In this document: one piece after another, positions 39,914-50,226 of the stretch
Layout of the letters: each line of letters opens with the position of its first letter
Position numbering within the stretch: position 1 is the stretch's first letter
Source: Neopestalotiopsis rosae
Lineage: Eukaryota > Ascomycota > Sordariomycetes > Amphisphaeriales > Sporocadaceae
DNA length: 64,000 nt
NCBI GenBank assembly: GCA_023078685.1
Contig: JALGAS010000005.1
Coordinates: 1,240,001-1,304,000 of the forward strand
Direction: 5' to 3'
The notes under the pieces: generated by a model
What the model saw: the letters and a program-made list of their open reading frames with translations, nothing else
Database searches by the model: none
What the model was told of the DNA's origin: nothing
Translations under genes and position numbers: made by a program

Positions 39914-40219
39914 GGGCTGAGAGACCCCGATGCGCCTTTGCAATCGAGTAAGTCGAGAAGACGCAAGTCGGAAAAATGGCATACAGCTTTTGTACACGGT
40001 TCACACCATTCATGGCATTATTCAATCGTCACAAAGCATGACACCGGATAGTGTCAACCCAATCTAGTAGCGCACACGTCAACCTTTCAATCATTGATCA
40101 TGACTGTCGTCTCAATTATATATACTAGGATATTACATTTCTAGATTGCTATAGGCGCATTCTCCCCGTTACCTTCCACATCTCGTGTCCGTAGAATTGC
40201 TATTCACCAAATGAGTCCT

Positions 40220-42134
40220 TTAGATTCCGGAGTCATCCTGAACAATGTCGTCCTCTGCAGTGTAGTCGTCCCAAGCAGAGCATGTCGAGCTCATGACGTC
40301 AGCGTCGATCAAGGCACCAATCTCCGACTCGCGCTCAAGAACCTGCACTGCGAGGCCTTCAGACGTGTGCCATGCAATGTGACAGTGCATCAGCCAGACC
40401 TGTTAACTTATGGTTAGACACCGTTCTTGCGTAAGATACTCATGATACTGTCTACTCACTCCAGGGTTGTCCGTGTAAAAGGCAATGACCACGTAGCCGG
40501 CTCCGGGTAGCTGAACCACGTCTCTTCGGGGCGGATTGGTGTAGGTCAGGTTGGCGGTGTCAGCATCGTACGTTCCGAGACCTTGTCCAAGGACCCAGAA
40601 GTCATGACCGTCTTTGCACTTATGTTAGCACACGAGAAATTACAATCAATGTCGTCTTGACTTACGAAGATGCAGAGGGTGCGGCGCATTGTTGGTAGTC
40701 TGAATGACCCAGTATACCCACTGGTCCGCATCAGGGAAGGCGTAGACCTGCTGGGAGTCGGACCAAGTATCATTGCCCTCTTCAACCTGGAGCAGTGTCG
40801 GGTAGTCCCACTGGTTCACGAAGGACGAGGGACCCATCTCCCAGAGGACACCATTGTCGCCCACGACAATCTTGACATTGAAGTCGTCAGTGAAGTCGGG
40901 ATCATTGGAGGCAGTAATGGGTACGTAAGGGACTAGCTGCGACATATCCTCATCGTAACAGGTTCCGTCAGTGGTGGCGTCGGCCCAGGCGGTAGAGGTC
41001 GGGTCGTCGGTGGATGTGCTGTCGTAGCGAATGATACCCCGCACGTTGTCCGGATTGGCGTTGTCACTGCAGGCCGTCTGAATCAAAGCGCGCATCCAGT
41101 AATTGTCTGCAACGGCGTTCGCGCTTACGATGACGTCGTAGCGTTGACCCATGGTGATGGAGATGACGTCCGTGGTGTAGGGGACAATAGGCACAAAGTC
41201 GGCGGCGATGACTTCCATCGTGTGATTGTCGATAGAGAAGTGAAAGACAGTGTCCGCAGCAGCGTTTACAAGACGAAGCAGGTACCGTTTTCCAGCCTCG
41301 AAGGTTGTTTCGTATCGCGAGCCTCCATCGTCGTAGACGTTTGTACCATTGATCAGTCCGTTCTCGAGCGTTGGTGGACCAGATACAAGGGCGGAAAGAA
41401 CTTCAACGTCAGCCGTCGGGTGAGACCAGTCATTCAAGAACAGGTTGCCGAGGTCTTCATCATAGTTTGCAGTAGCCGGACCATTAATGACGATGCCACC
41501 GAAAATACCATCCCAAGCTTGGACATAGAAGTGCGAGTGGCTGCGTTCAAAAAAAGGTTAGCCAAGAGTGCTTGATCTCCAGGAACCAAGTTCACTTACT
41601 ACCAACTGGATCCATACTGAGAAGCTTTCCAGGTGTAGGTGTATGAATCACCCGGCGCGATAGGGCACTGAGTCAAACTTGGCACTCCATCGTTCTGGTT
41701 GGTGTGGTTTTGTCTGATTCCGTGGAAATGGATACTGGAACCGTTATTCTCCATTGAGTTGGTCACATGGACAACTTTGAAGGTGTTAGTGTTTGATGGT
41801 GAATTGTTTCTCGACATTGCCTGTACTTACCAACAGTATCACCCCAGTCTGCGATAATGGTTGGGCCAGGAATGGAGCCGTTCACACTGAGGACCACGCG
41901 CTCAACACCATCTGGGGCAGCCGTTGTATTCACAATGTTGAACCAATACTCGCGAACGACGCCAGTATCAGGAGACTCGTCGTAGTAGTTGGTAGAGATA
42001 TCATAGTCTCCCCAGCAGCTACGATCATCGGCAGAGTTTGTACATCTTTTGGACAAAGACTGGACAGATGACTGCGGTGCCGCTGCTACCTTGGTAGCTA
42101 CTAGCAAAAAACAAAAAATACTCTTGAGAAACAT
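40220..42134 (-). CDS. Secreted ascomycete laccase (multicopper oxidase), 561 aa
   Basis: Five exons (minus): 42134-41831, 41774-41600, 41540-40666, 40611-40460 and 40399-40220, giving 562 codons. The signal peptide is about residues 1-18 (MFLKSIFCFLLVATKVAA). The four copper-binding stretches are complete: HFHGIRQ (117-123), WYHSHF (from 159), HPLHLHGHDF (447-456) and HCHIAWH (507-513), with Leu at the axial type-1 position. The protein ends exactly in DSGI, the C-terminal plug of ascomycete laccases. It oxidises phenols with reduction of O2 to water; roles include pigment synthesis and lignin or phenol detoxification. L1 has HFHG where HWHG is usual, a conservative change. Confidence 0.93.
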
Positions 42135-42265
42135 TGCAGCCAGCTAGAGATGGAACGAACGAATGATGGAGACAGAATATGATGAAACTCGGTAGTCTTC
42201 CGAGCTGCAATAAAGGGCTGGATGGTGAGCTGGAAATCATGGTTTGAAGCAAAACTTGAGCCGTC

Positions 42266-42271
42266 TTTATA
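42266..42271 (-). promoter_or_regulatory. TATA box of the laccase gene
   Basis: TATAAA on the minus strand, about 130 bp upstream of the laccase start codon, within an otherwise C/T-rich leader. Position and orientation fit a core promoter. Confidence 0.45.
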
Positions 42272-43574
42272 ATGTATATGAACCAGAGACCTTGTTCATG
42301 ATGTGGATTGACATATCGTCAAAGAGCCAAATAGCATAGCTAGTCATCACGATGTTCACCGTATTGCTCGAAATCAAGAGCCACTATTCATGGCTTCACC
42401 TGACCATCGTAGGATCAAAAATGGATGTAAGCCGTTCTTGCATCAATATTGCCCAATAGTGTAGCATGCAAACTGCATCGATAGTAAGCCCACCTCTGCT
42501 ATCTTTGGTATATCGACACGCGTCTCGTTGACTAGCATCGTGAGAATGACAAAGCACTTGTTACACCAATGCTGTTGAGAGTCGAAGCGCCATGATGATC
42601 TTCGGAGTTACGAGACTCAGTGCGCTCGGTCCCCTCATAGGGAAATGAGGGCAGGACCGGCAGGATGGACCTCATGGTTGTTCGCTTTCGCGTTTTCTTG
42701 ATCATGGTGTACGCACCACAGAGTATCATCGCGAATGGGATTCCTGAAATGATGTGGATGAGGAGTCGGAATGTTGTGCCTGCATTAGCCACGAGTGATA
42801 AGCCTCAGGTGATGATTCGGTAAAAGGTGGAGCCCTCACGGATCCGCGCGGTTCGCGAATGTTGTTGGACTTAGACTATGTGCCAAGCTTTTCTACCAAG
42901 GCTCGAGTTCCCGAGGCGCAATGATCATATTGGACCTCCTATCTTGATGAGAGCAGCTCGGAGATGTCGGTGATTGGGCAAACGGGAGCATGAGCTGACC
43001 TTACGCAAGTCTATACGAGTCGAAAGCAGTCTATTGCCTGACGAGGCGGGGGTCTTTGAGCCTCATGACTCCCGTTTCGGAATATTTACCGTCGGTTAGC
43101 GCCTGAGTATAAGCTCGAAAATACGTAAGCTTACCTTTTGGCGCGCCTAGTCAGGGGAATCTCCTCTACACCTAGGTATGCATAAGACATTCAAGCCTTG
43201 CACTCCATAATGACCAGGGTCTGTATATCACGACAGCTCCGAGTCCCGAGCCTCCGCCGACCGACCCATGTATGCTAAGAATACCACATCCGGGGGTTGG
43301 AGCCCGGTCGGTATCCACCGGCTTATTGGAGAGGACGCGTAAGTCTGCATATAATGACTGAGAGGTGAAATATTCCATTTCGGGAGTTGAGGTCAATCGT
43401 ATATCGTCTATAACGTCGATCGGCCGAGTAGATCCTACCATATTATGGCATGACCGCCCAGTCGATGCCATGTCGTATTGTTGAGCAGCCACATTGTTTC
43501 GTTTCATGTTTCGACTCCATCACTGAGTTCTCACGGCACTTAACCTGCCAAAACATTTTCCATTCTTATTCAAG
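42272..43574. other. Intergenic with one possible exon remnant
   Basis: The minus-strand frame at about 42532-42792 contains one clean hydrophobic helix (RLLIHIISGIPFAMILCGAY) and lacks an ATG start; a CTAAT...GCAG acceptor precedes it. It could be the last exon of a decayed membrane-protein gene. No convincing upstream exon was found. The rest is unsupported, and the part next to 43575 is the promoter of the secreted-protein gene. Confidence 0.4.
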
Positions 43575-44236
43575 ATGGTAAGGCACAGCCATCTTTTCGC
43601 GTTCGCAGCTCTTGCTGTTGGCGGACTTGCAACGCTGCACGAGCAGCGCAGCACCATAACCAACAAGACCATCTACGCCTATGGCATGAACGGCATCGAA
43701 GGTTACCCTGTATACTCGGATGAGAATGGTACTTGACTTACATTTCAGCATCTTCAGTTCTTGGAAGCTAACTCACGCCAGGCCTTGCTGTGATCGCAGC
43801 CAATGGTACTGACACTTCGGGGTTGTTTGAAGTCAAATGTGGGTATCCCAAATCAACCCCCTCCATCCCTTGTTCGTTGATCTGACTGTTTGTTTGCGTC
43901 GCAGGGACTATCGATACCACGGGCACAGCGGCCTGGAATGTTTCACTCAATTCGACCGAAGACGACGCCAGTTTCTACATCGTCCCAGACGGTGATGGCT
44001 ATGTTCCCGTAGGCTTCACCATCAACGACACTGCTCCGGATGGCGCCGCGACCGTCGGGTTTGTGCTATATGGCTCAGACATCATGTTTGCATCTGGCGA
44101 TACGTATTTGTACCAATTTTGGGCATCCAACACTTCCACCACTGGACTTTGGAATGTTACTTGGAACGTGGATGGAGATAAAGCGGATGGAAGTGTCCCC
44201 GTGATGCTGAAGCCGAGGGCACCTTCTACAGACTGA
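43575..44236 (+). CDS. Secreted glycoprotein of unknown function, 180 aa
   Basis: Exons 43575-43728, 43782-43838 and 43905-44236; introns of 53 and 66 bp have GTACTT and GTGGGT donors, and phases give 181 codons. The signal peptide is about 1-19 (HLFAFAALAVGGLA). At least seven N-x-S/T sequons lie in the mature part, and no cysteine is seen there. Two tryptophan-containing blocks occur (TAAWNVSLN and TGLWNVTW). I recall a family of short secreted ascomycete proteins of this pattern, with unknown activity. A cell-surface or effector-like role is possible but unproven. Confidence 0.75.
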
Positions 44237-44590
44237 AGAAACATCATCGTCATGCAGACGGACAGGAAGACAATTTGGCGGGAGCACATTTAGGGTAATA
44301 CGATACGATAGGTAGTGTTAATGGAGTTTGAGAAGTTGTGATGGTAAAGCTTGAAAGTTGAAAGTTGGCGGCACTCTGAAGCCCCGCTCCCCTAAGGACC
44401 CCCCACCTTAGGTACATGTAGCTACCTAGTTGATAAAGAAGATAAGCGATGTATTACAGTGGGTTCTAGCAGCTAACGACCTCTAGTACTATGTAGACCC
44501 AAACCTAGCACCTTCTTCCATTCTCCCCAACTTCGTCAAACAAATCTACACTTGCACTGATCTGCTGAAACCCCCCTGTCCACTTGTTAT

Positions 44591-46555
44591 TCAATTTTGA
44601 ACCTCTATATTGATGCTTGCGACGGCAATATCTTTCTCCATGATCACGCTCTTCTCCCTGCCCACGGCGGTGGAAGCGAGGTGAGCCAACATTCCTTGAA
44701 CAGCCGTGGCCGCATCCCGGAGGGAAACCGAGTTTGACAGTGGGCATGGCAGAACATTTGTGTAATAGTTGGCCCCTTCCACCACATATCCCATAGCCCA
44801 CATGTTTTTGATTGGTATCCCTTGAGCACTTAGAACATTCAGCGAACGGTCTATTGCGATACCTCCAGGGCTAAAAGATCCGTTGCGGAATGGCGCAAAG
44901 ATGCCATTCTGCTTTCCTGTAGCGAAGAAGGGACTCGGCGACAAGTCCAGGTTGAATGGAGCTACCCGCGCCCGCACCAACACGTCAAAGCACTCCTCAT
45001 GAAGGTACCCAAAACGCTGGGTGGAGACCCTGTAGCAAGCGTGCTCATGATCAAGTACGACCTCAGGATCTGGCTCAAACATCTCGACGATTCCGGCTTC
45101 GATGAGGGCCAGCAGTTGCATGCTGCGTTCCTTTGGCGGACCAGCGGCCAACCTATTATTGATCGGCGCCCAGTCCCGCAAGAAGCTGCGATGCGACTGT
45201 TCGTCGAGGCCGCCATAGTTGACTGCATCCCGCACAACGTCGTTCAAGTCACGGAGCATTTCAGCCACGGCCTTTGCAGGATGACGCACATTTCCACGAC
45301 AGGCTGCATCGATGTCTTTTGCAATATGGGACAGAACGAAGCTGCGGTGATCTTCCCGGGTTTTGATCACCTCGCCGTCCCACGGATACAACAATTGATG
45401 GACGATGTCGCGAACTTGCTGAGCATGCAAATCCAAAGCACCTAATCCAATCTCATTCCTAGCAGTTGACCACCAGCAGGTTTCGATCTCGCGAATGAGA
45501 CATGGAAGAATGTCTAGGTCCCAGTTCAGCTGCTCCCACTCTCGTCGTTTCGCTTGGACGAAGTCGCTGGTGAAATGACTGGCTTCGTACTCTTTGCCAA
45601 GGACTCTTTGGTTGACACCTTTGGCACCAGCCGGAAGGCCCTGTCTAGAGTATAAAGTCACCCTTGGTTCGCTTCCGCTTGGGATGTAGCGAAGGCGCTC
45701 AAGCCCCGAAGCTTCGAAGCGACCACCCCTCCCTGCTGTCAATATCGATAGAGCATCAGCCGCAGAGAGACCTGCCCCACAGATCAGCACCTTGGCTTCA
45801 GGTTCAATCGTTTCGAGCCTCGAAAAGGCGGCTGCAGACGGGAAAAAGCCAATGTGCGGGTTTTGAGACTTGAGGCTCTCGATATCGGCCAGCGTTACCT
45901 CGTCTGCTGCAGATACGCGACCGCTCATGTGACCCGTTGTCACAAAGACGTAATCGGCAAAGACAGGATTCTCACCACGCATGCCTACGACGAAGCCTTC
46001 ACCTCGACGCTCAATATTCACGGCTTCCGTGCAGTGCTCCTGTACGGTGATAGCCAGCGGCGCACTATCGCGAATGTGATCAAAACACCATCTTAGGTAA
46101 TGTCCCAGGAGCGCTCGTGATGTAAACGTGTCGTCGGGTATTGGATCACCATCACCGTGCACGATGCCATCTTTCCAACGATAGCCTGACAGCCAGAGCC
46201 ATTCCGCGTAGCTTGGCCCGGATCTGATTGGGCCAGAACCCTTGACCGAAGAGTCGACGAAAATGGTAATTTGGGCCGTCGAGGTATTGGTGAGAAGATG
46301 GGGTGGCTGATTCTGGCTGTGAGAACCCTGCCCGAGTATTCCGGGGTCGACGACATGGACCCGAAGCCTCGGAGCATCTCCGTTCCCCGAGTAGAGAGTG
46401 CAGAGCCGCTCAAGAGTGGAGAGACCACGCTGGCCTGCTCCTACAATGACAACAGAAACTTCTGGCATGGTTGTCAGCTGCCTGGGGATGGCGGTTTGTA
46501 ACAATCCACAAAGATTCGACATGTCCGTGCTTTCTCCGTGTTGACTTGGCATCAT
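44591..46555 (-). CDS. FAD/NAD(P)-binding oxidoreductase, NAD_binding_9 type, 654 aa
   Basis: Intronless. An N-terminal dinucleotide-binding motif VVIVGAGQRGLSTLERL is followed by HVVDPG and QPPHLLTNTSTAQITIF, the pattern of Streptomyces proteins annotated as FAD/NAD(P)-binding (PF13454). A GHMSG block and a second Rossmann motif, VLICGAGLSAADAL, follow near the middle. The C-terminal half contains MWAMGYVVEGANYYTN, the usual end region. Reaction unknown: the architecture suggests a flavin monooxygenase or oxidase of a small metabolite. Start: ATG 46555 (or 46552) gives a 29-residue leader; the alternative ATG 46468 starts directly at the Rossmann strand. It is divergent from the hydroxyacid/DadA fusion gene across a 567-bp shared upstream region. 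Confidence 0.8.
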   Translation of the reverse strand: MMPSQHGESTDMSNLCGLLQTAIPRQLTTMPEVSVVIVGAGQRGLSTLERLCTLYSGNGDAPRLRVHVVDPGILGQGSHSQNQPPHLLTNTSTAQITIFVDSSVKGSGPIRSGPSYAEWLWLSGYRWKDGIVHGDGDPIPDDTFTSRALLGHYLRWCFDHIRDSAPLAITVQEHCTEAVNIERRGEGFVVGMRGENPVFADYVFVTTGHMSGRVSAADEVTLADIESLKSQNPHIGFFPSAAAFSRLETIEPEAKVLICGAGLSAADALSILTAGRGGRFEASGLERLRYIPSGSEPRVTLYSRQGLPAGAKGVNQRVLGKEYEASHFTSDFVQAKRREWEQLNWDLDILPCLIREIETCWWSTARNEIGLGALDLHAQQVRDIVHQLLYPWDGEVIKTREDHRSFVLSHIAKDIDAACRGNVRHPAKAVAEMLRDLNDVVRDAVNYGGLDEQSHRSFLRDWAPINNRLAAGPPKERSMQLLALIEAGIVEMFEPDPEVVLDHEHACYRVSTQRFGYLHEECFDVLVRARVAPFNLDLSPSPFFATGKQNGIFAPFRNGSFSPGGIAIDRSLNVLSAQGIPIKNMWAMGYVVEGANYYTNVLPCPLSNSVSLRDAATAVQGMLAHLASTAVGREKSVIMEKDIAVASINIEVQN

Positions 46556-47122
46556 CGGTTTGTCAGATGTGCTTCAGGAGATTGAAGTCAAAGCTTGTGT
46601 AAGCTTTATGGTGATTCGAAGACGATATTCCTCGGTACGTATCTTCGGTAACAAATATGGTTTGTGACATTCACGCATGAGGTTATACCGGCCGAAGAAG
46701 CAGAAAAAGCGGTGAAACAGGCCTCTCACCGACCTACGATGCACCGAGAATCGAAATAGGGAGATCCGTGCGACTGAGATTTTCCCGACTACTCTCATAA
46801 CTTGGTTGTCGTCATACACCTCTTCATTAGTGGCGTAGTCCTGGCGCCAATAAGGCATGCAGTACTACCCACGTTTGCCTCAAGAAGAGATCGGTTAGAA
46901 GAGTAACACGAACCGAAATCTCCTGTATCTTGAACATATCGAACGATTGCCTCTTTGCTGAGTTTGGCATGCTGGGAAACACACGATAATCTACAAGAAA
47001 TGATAATCCTCTCTAAGGGTCGGCTAATCATAAAAGTAGCCAGGGTCTTCTCGTTTGGATAGCGAGTAGTCTGATTACCAGACAAGGTATCATCCATTCT
47101 CACACACGTGGATTGATGCAAT
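46556..47122. promoter_or_regulatory. Bidirectional promoter region
   Basis: A 567-bp interval between the divergent starts at 46555 (minus) and 47123 (plus). A CCGGCCG palindromic core near 46689 could bind a Zn2Cys6 factor, but no such regulator gene lies in the window. Shared control of the two flavoenzymes is inferred from geometry only. Confidence 0.4.
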
Positions 47123-48973
47123 ATGAAGATTACCATTGTTGATTTTCTGTCAGACGCCGTTCTGTCGGCTGTCCTTTCGGACAACATTGTGTACAGGCCA
47201 GATTTGAAGCTACGCAGCCAGTCAGTTCTCCTTGGCGCCCTGCAACGATCCACGTCGGACGCCCTGATATCCAGCACAGAGCTCAATCTGGACCTGTTTT
47301 CTCGGTGGAGGTCAGGACGGGCCAAGTACATGGTCCAGATTTGTGTTTCTTCAGACTCAAGCCAGCCACATACTTCTACTGAACGTATGGAGGATGGTTT
47401 CATCATGGCATTCGTTGTCGCTTCAACCCAACTCAAGGCCTATATCTCTGCACTTGAGGTATTGGAGCGCTTGTCAATGGATCAACTTGCTTTGAATACT
47501 GGGGTTTACCGCCCTCTGGGGCTTGCGCTGCAGCGTGAAGTTCTTGTGGTCGGCGCCGGGATGGTGAACCTTGTCACGGCTTACCGGCTTACGGAGCAAG
47601 GTTGGAAAGTTCGTGTCGTGGATGCTGCCCCTGATCCATCGTCCAAAGCTCCGTGGATGTCTTTCGGGTGCAGCCATGGCGGCGATGCTGCACGAATGTT
47701 TACGCTGTCCGAGATGGATAACTACAATGACCGCTCACTCTCTGCTACGATGAATGGCGTGTTTAACAGCGATGTCTCGTCTTCGGGTTGGAGAGCCTGC
47801 AAGTTGGATTCTCTGACGCTGGAGGAACAGTCCTGGATTTCGGACTACGAAGTCCTACCTCCATGGCTCGCCAATCGCTACAACGAGGACATCTTCTCGC
47901 TAAGCCGGGACAGCAGGGCGAGCTGGGAACAGTGGCAAGAGCGTGAACCTGACTTGTTCTCCGCTTCTGAGATACGACGCGACATTCTGCGGCTATACTC
48001 GGATCCTCAGCATCTACGCGAAGCCCTGAAGCGGCAAGACCACATTGGCGCCACAATACGAGCACTTTCGCCCGAAGAGATCTGCATTCACGAACCAGCT
48101 CTCAAAGATGCCGTTATTTCCGGTGCCATTGCTGGGGGCATCATTGTCCTAGGCTTCACTGTCAATGCCCACAAGTTCATGAATCAGCTCATAGGCCGCA
48201 TGATTTCGCGAGGTGCGACGTTTGAGTGGAACAAACGGTTTGACCGTGTTCTGTTTGACCAAGCAGGGAATGTGGAAGGTTTGGTTCACGATAACGAAAT
48301 TGTTCAGGCCGAAAACTATGTGATTTCGCCCGGAGCGTACGGCCGCAAAATGCTCGACGGCACGCGATGCGAGGCGCGGATTCATGGTGTATTGGGCGCT
48401 TGGCTGCGGCTCCCAAACCTTGAGCCTCAACTTGAGCATTCTTTAAAGCTTGCCAGGAAGGGGCATGTGACGGAAGATGCCAACGTGACGGTTGCGACCG
48501 ATCTCAATGGCGCGCCTATCTTAATCCTGGGGTCTGGTTACGGGTACACGGGCGTCGATCCTTTCAATGTCGACGAAGGCCTGCTTCAAAAGATCTATGA
48601 TGGCTTGATCGATACTGCCAAGAAATTCTTCCCGCGATCATATGAAGCAAGCCAGACTGAAGGGACCCTCGCAGCCAGTCTAAAGTACTGCGTGCGTCCC
48701 TGGACGTCGAATGGTCTTGGTTTATTCGAGATGCGCTCCACTGCTGTTGGTGGTCGATTCATCGTCACGGGAGGACATAACACTGGTGGCTTTGCCCAAT
48801 CACCTAGCACTGCTAATGCCGTTGTTGCCGGATTGGAGGGTAAAAATCACATCATGCACAAGTACTACCATCCTGATCGAGCTATGAACTTTCTCGAACG
48901 TAGTCATACCTTGGCAGCAGAGCTTAGCGACAGCGAACCTTCGTTGCCGCTCACACCGGGTACCACTCCGTAG
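47123..48973 (+). CDS. Fusion: hydroxyacid-dehydrogenase-like N-terminus + DadA-like FAD oxidoreductase, 616 aa
   Basis: Intronless. From about residue 138 onward this is a D-amino-acid dehydrogenase/DAO-family flavoprotein: LVVGAGMVNL (144-150), the FAD-ribose Asp in VRVVDAAP, and the C-terminal SNGLGLFEMRS...IVTGGHNTGGF block. Residues 1-137 are not part of DAO enzymes. They read like the substrate-binding half of D-2-hydroxyacid dehydrogenases (MKITIVD...IVYRPDLK...ALISS, then a helix ending RPLGLAL) and stop where that family's own NAD Rossmann fold would start. The third glycine of GxGxxG is Asn149, which is unusual. It probably oxidises an amine or amino acid. The first ATG of the frame was taken. 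Confidence 0.7.
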   Translation: MKITIVDFLSDAVLSAVLSDNIVYRPDLKLRSQSVLLGALQRSTSDALISSTELNLDLFSRWRSGRAKYMVQICVSSDSSQPHTSTERMEDGFIMAFVVASTQLKAYISALEVLERLSMDQLALNTGVYRPLGLALQREVLVVGAGMVNLVTAYRLTEQGWKVRVVDAAPDPSSKAPWMSFGCSHGGDAARMFTLSEMDNYNDRSLSATMNGVFNSDVSSSGWRACKLDSLTLEEQSWISDYEVLPPWLANRYNEDIFSLSRDSRASWEQWQEREPDLFSASEIRRDILRLYSDPQHLREALKRQDHIGATIRALSPEEICIHEPALKDAVISGAIAGGIIVLGFTVNAHKFMNQLIGRMISRGATFEWNKRFDRVLFDQAGNVEGLVHDNEIVQAENYVISPGAYGRKMLDGTRCEARIHGVLGAWLRLPNLEPQLEHSLKLARKGHVTEDANVTVATDLNGAPILILGSGYGYTGVDPFNVDEGLLQKIYDGLIDTAKKFFPRSYEASQTEGTLAASLKYCVRPWTSNGLGLFEMRSTAVGGRFIVTGGHNTGGFAQSPSTANAVVAGLEGKNHIMHKYYHPDRAMNFLERSHTLAAELSDSEPSLPLTPGTTP

Positions 48974-50226
48974 GCGACTTTTTCTTTTTTCCGTAGCACT
49001 GTAGGCATGAAACTATCGAGAGCTGAATAAACTTCCCCCCTCCATGGTGTCCAGAAATCTGTGACATTGAGTACAGTCCCATGGCGAAGTGTTTCGGTGG
49101 TATGTCGCCATTCCAGAGGCAAGACTCGATGCGTAAACAAGGGTAAATAGAGGCTGATACAGAGTCGTGGCATAGTATGCAGAAATGAGCCTCTGAACGG
49201 CGCCAATTGGTCTATCTCGGTATGCCAGCATTTCGGTCGTGTAAGTTAGCAGCCAAAGCAGAATAATCTAACGTTTGACAGAACTGAAATTTCCCGAGTA
49301 GTACTACGGGCCTAGGCAGACAACTATACACAAACAGGGGTCTGCATAGGAGAAGTATTTCGCTTGCATAAAATCGTATGATCAATAGACCAATAAGGTA
49401 TCCGGTGTGACTGCGCTGCAGACCTGAGGCTCGAGATTATACACAAGCAGGTGGTTTCACAAGACGGGTATTCCCGCTCGTATGGGATTGCATTACCTAA
49501 CGAATACTCACTAAACCATGCAAAACTCACTGCACTGTCACTGCAGAGAACGCAGTGTAACGCCAATCGAATCTGCAGCACTCTAAATAAAGCCGAAGCA
49601 TCATTATATATTGCCACCATGAAAATTCCAAGCCACCAGATGCGGCATTCTCGTGATCCTCTTGTCGGCGGCTGCAGTGATCCATGGTATCGGCTCTAGA
49701 GGTGTGACCTTGTCGGATGTGACCGGTTCGCTGATTTGCTCATTGTGTGAGGCGCAAGCCGCAACATGTCGCGAACCAATGTGTTGGATTCCTTCTTTCA
49801 CGTTGCGGCAGGGGCCAAGATCATTGCATGATTCCGTGTTACATCGAAGCGCTCTCGATCTTGCAGAAATTGCGGCCCGTCCGCGGGTGCGAGATCTCAG
49901 AGTCAATCGCCACTCTGCTCACCGCACGCTTGGCGTTCCCGGTGTGCCGAAAGGGATATTCGTATAATGCCACATGAAGATGGTATACTCGCTTGACTTC
50001 TCACCGGTCTTCGTGTCTCACTGCACTACGCAATGGCGGCGCCTATGCGTCCTTCCTCGCCTCTTACTAGACCCAAGGCCCTCGATCATAACATCGATGG
50101 CTTGATTGCTTTGCTAAACATTCGAGCATCTCTCTTGCCAAACTCTACGCTGCCCAGCTCAAATTCTGTTCCTCAGTTCTTCCCCTGCTACTGCTCTCTA
50201 TCATCCATCATCCTCCCCAAGAAACC
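48974..50226. other. Intergenic, no gene supported
   Basis: About 1.25 kb. Open frames are short and mutually overlapping. The last part is the leader of the oxygenase gene, pyrimidine-rich just before ATG 50227. No repeat recognised. Confidence 0.45.

Noticed and set aside
42532..42792. Minus-strand frame with one hydrophobic helix
   Set aside because: No ATG start and no convincing upstream exon; kept only as a possible exon remnant in the intergenic note.
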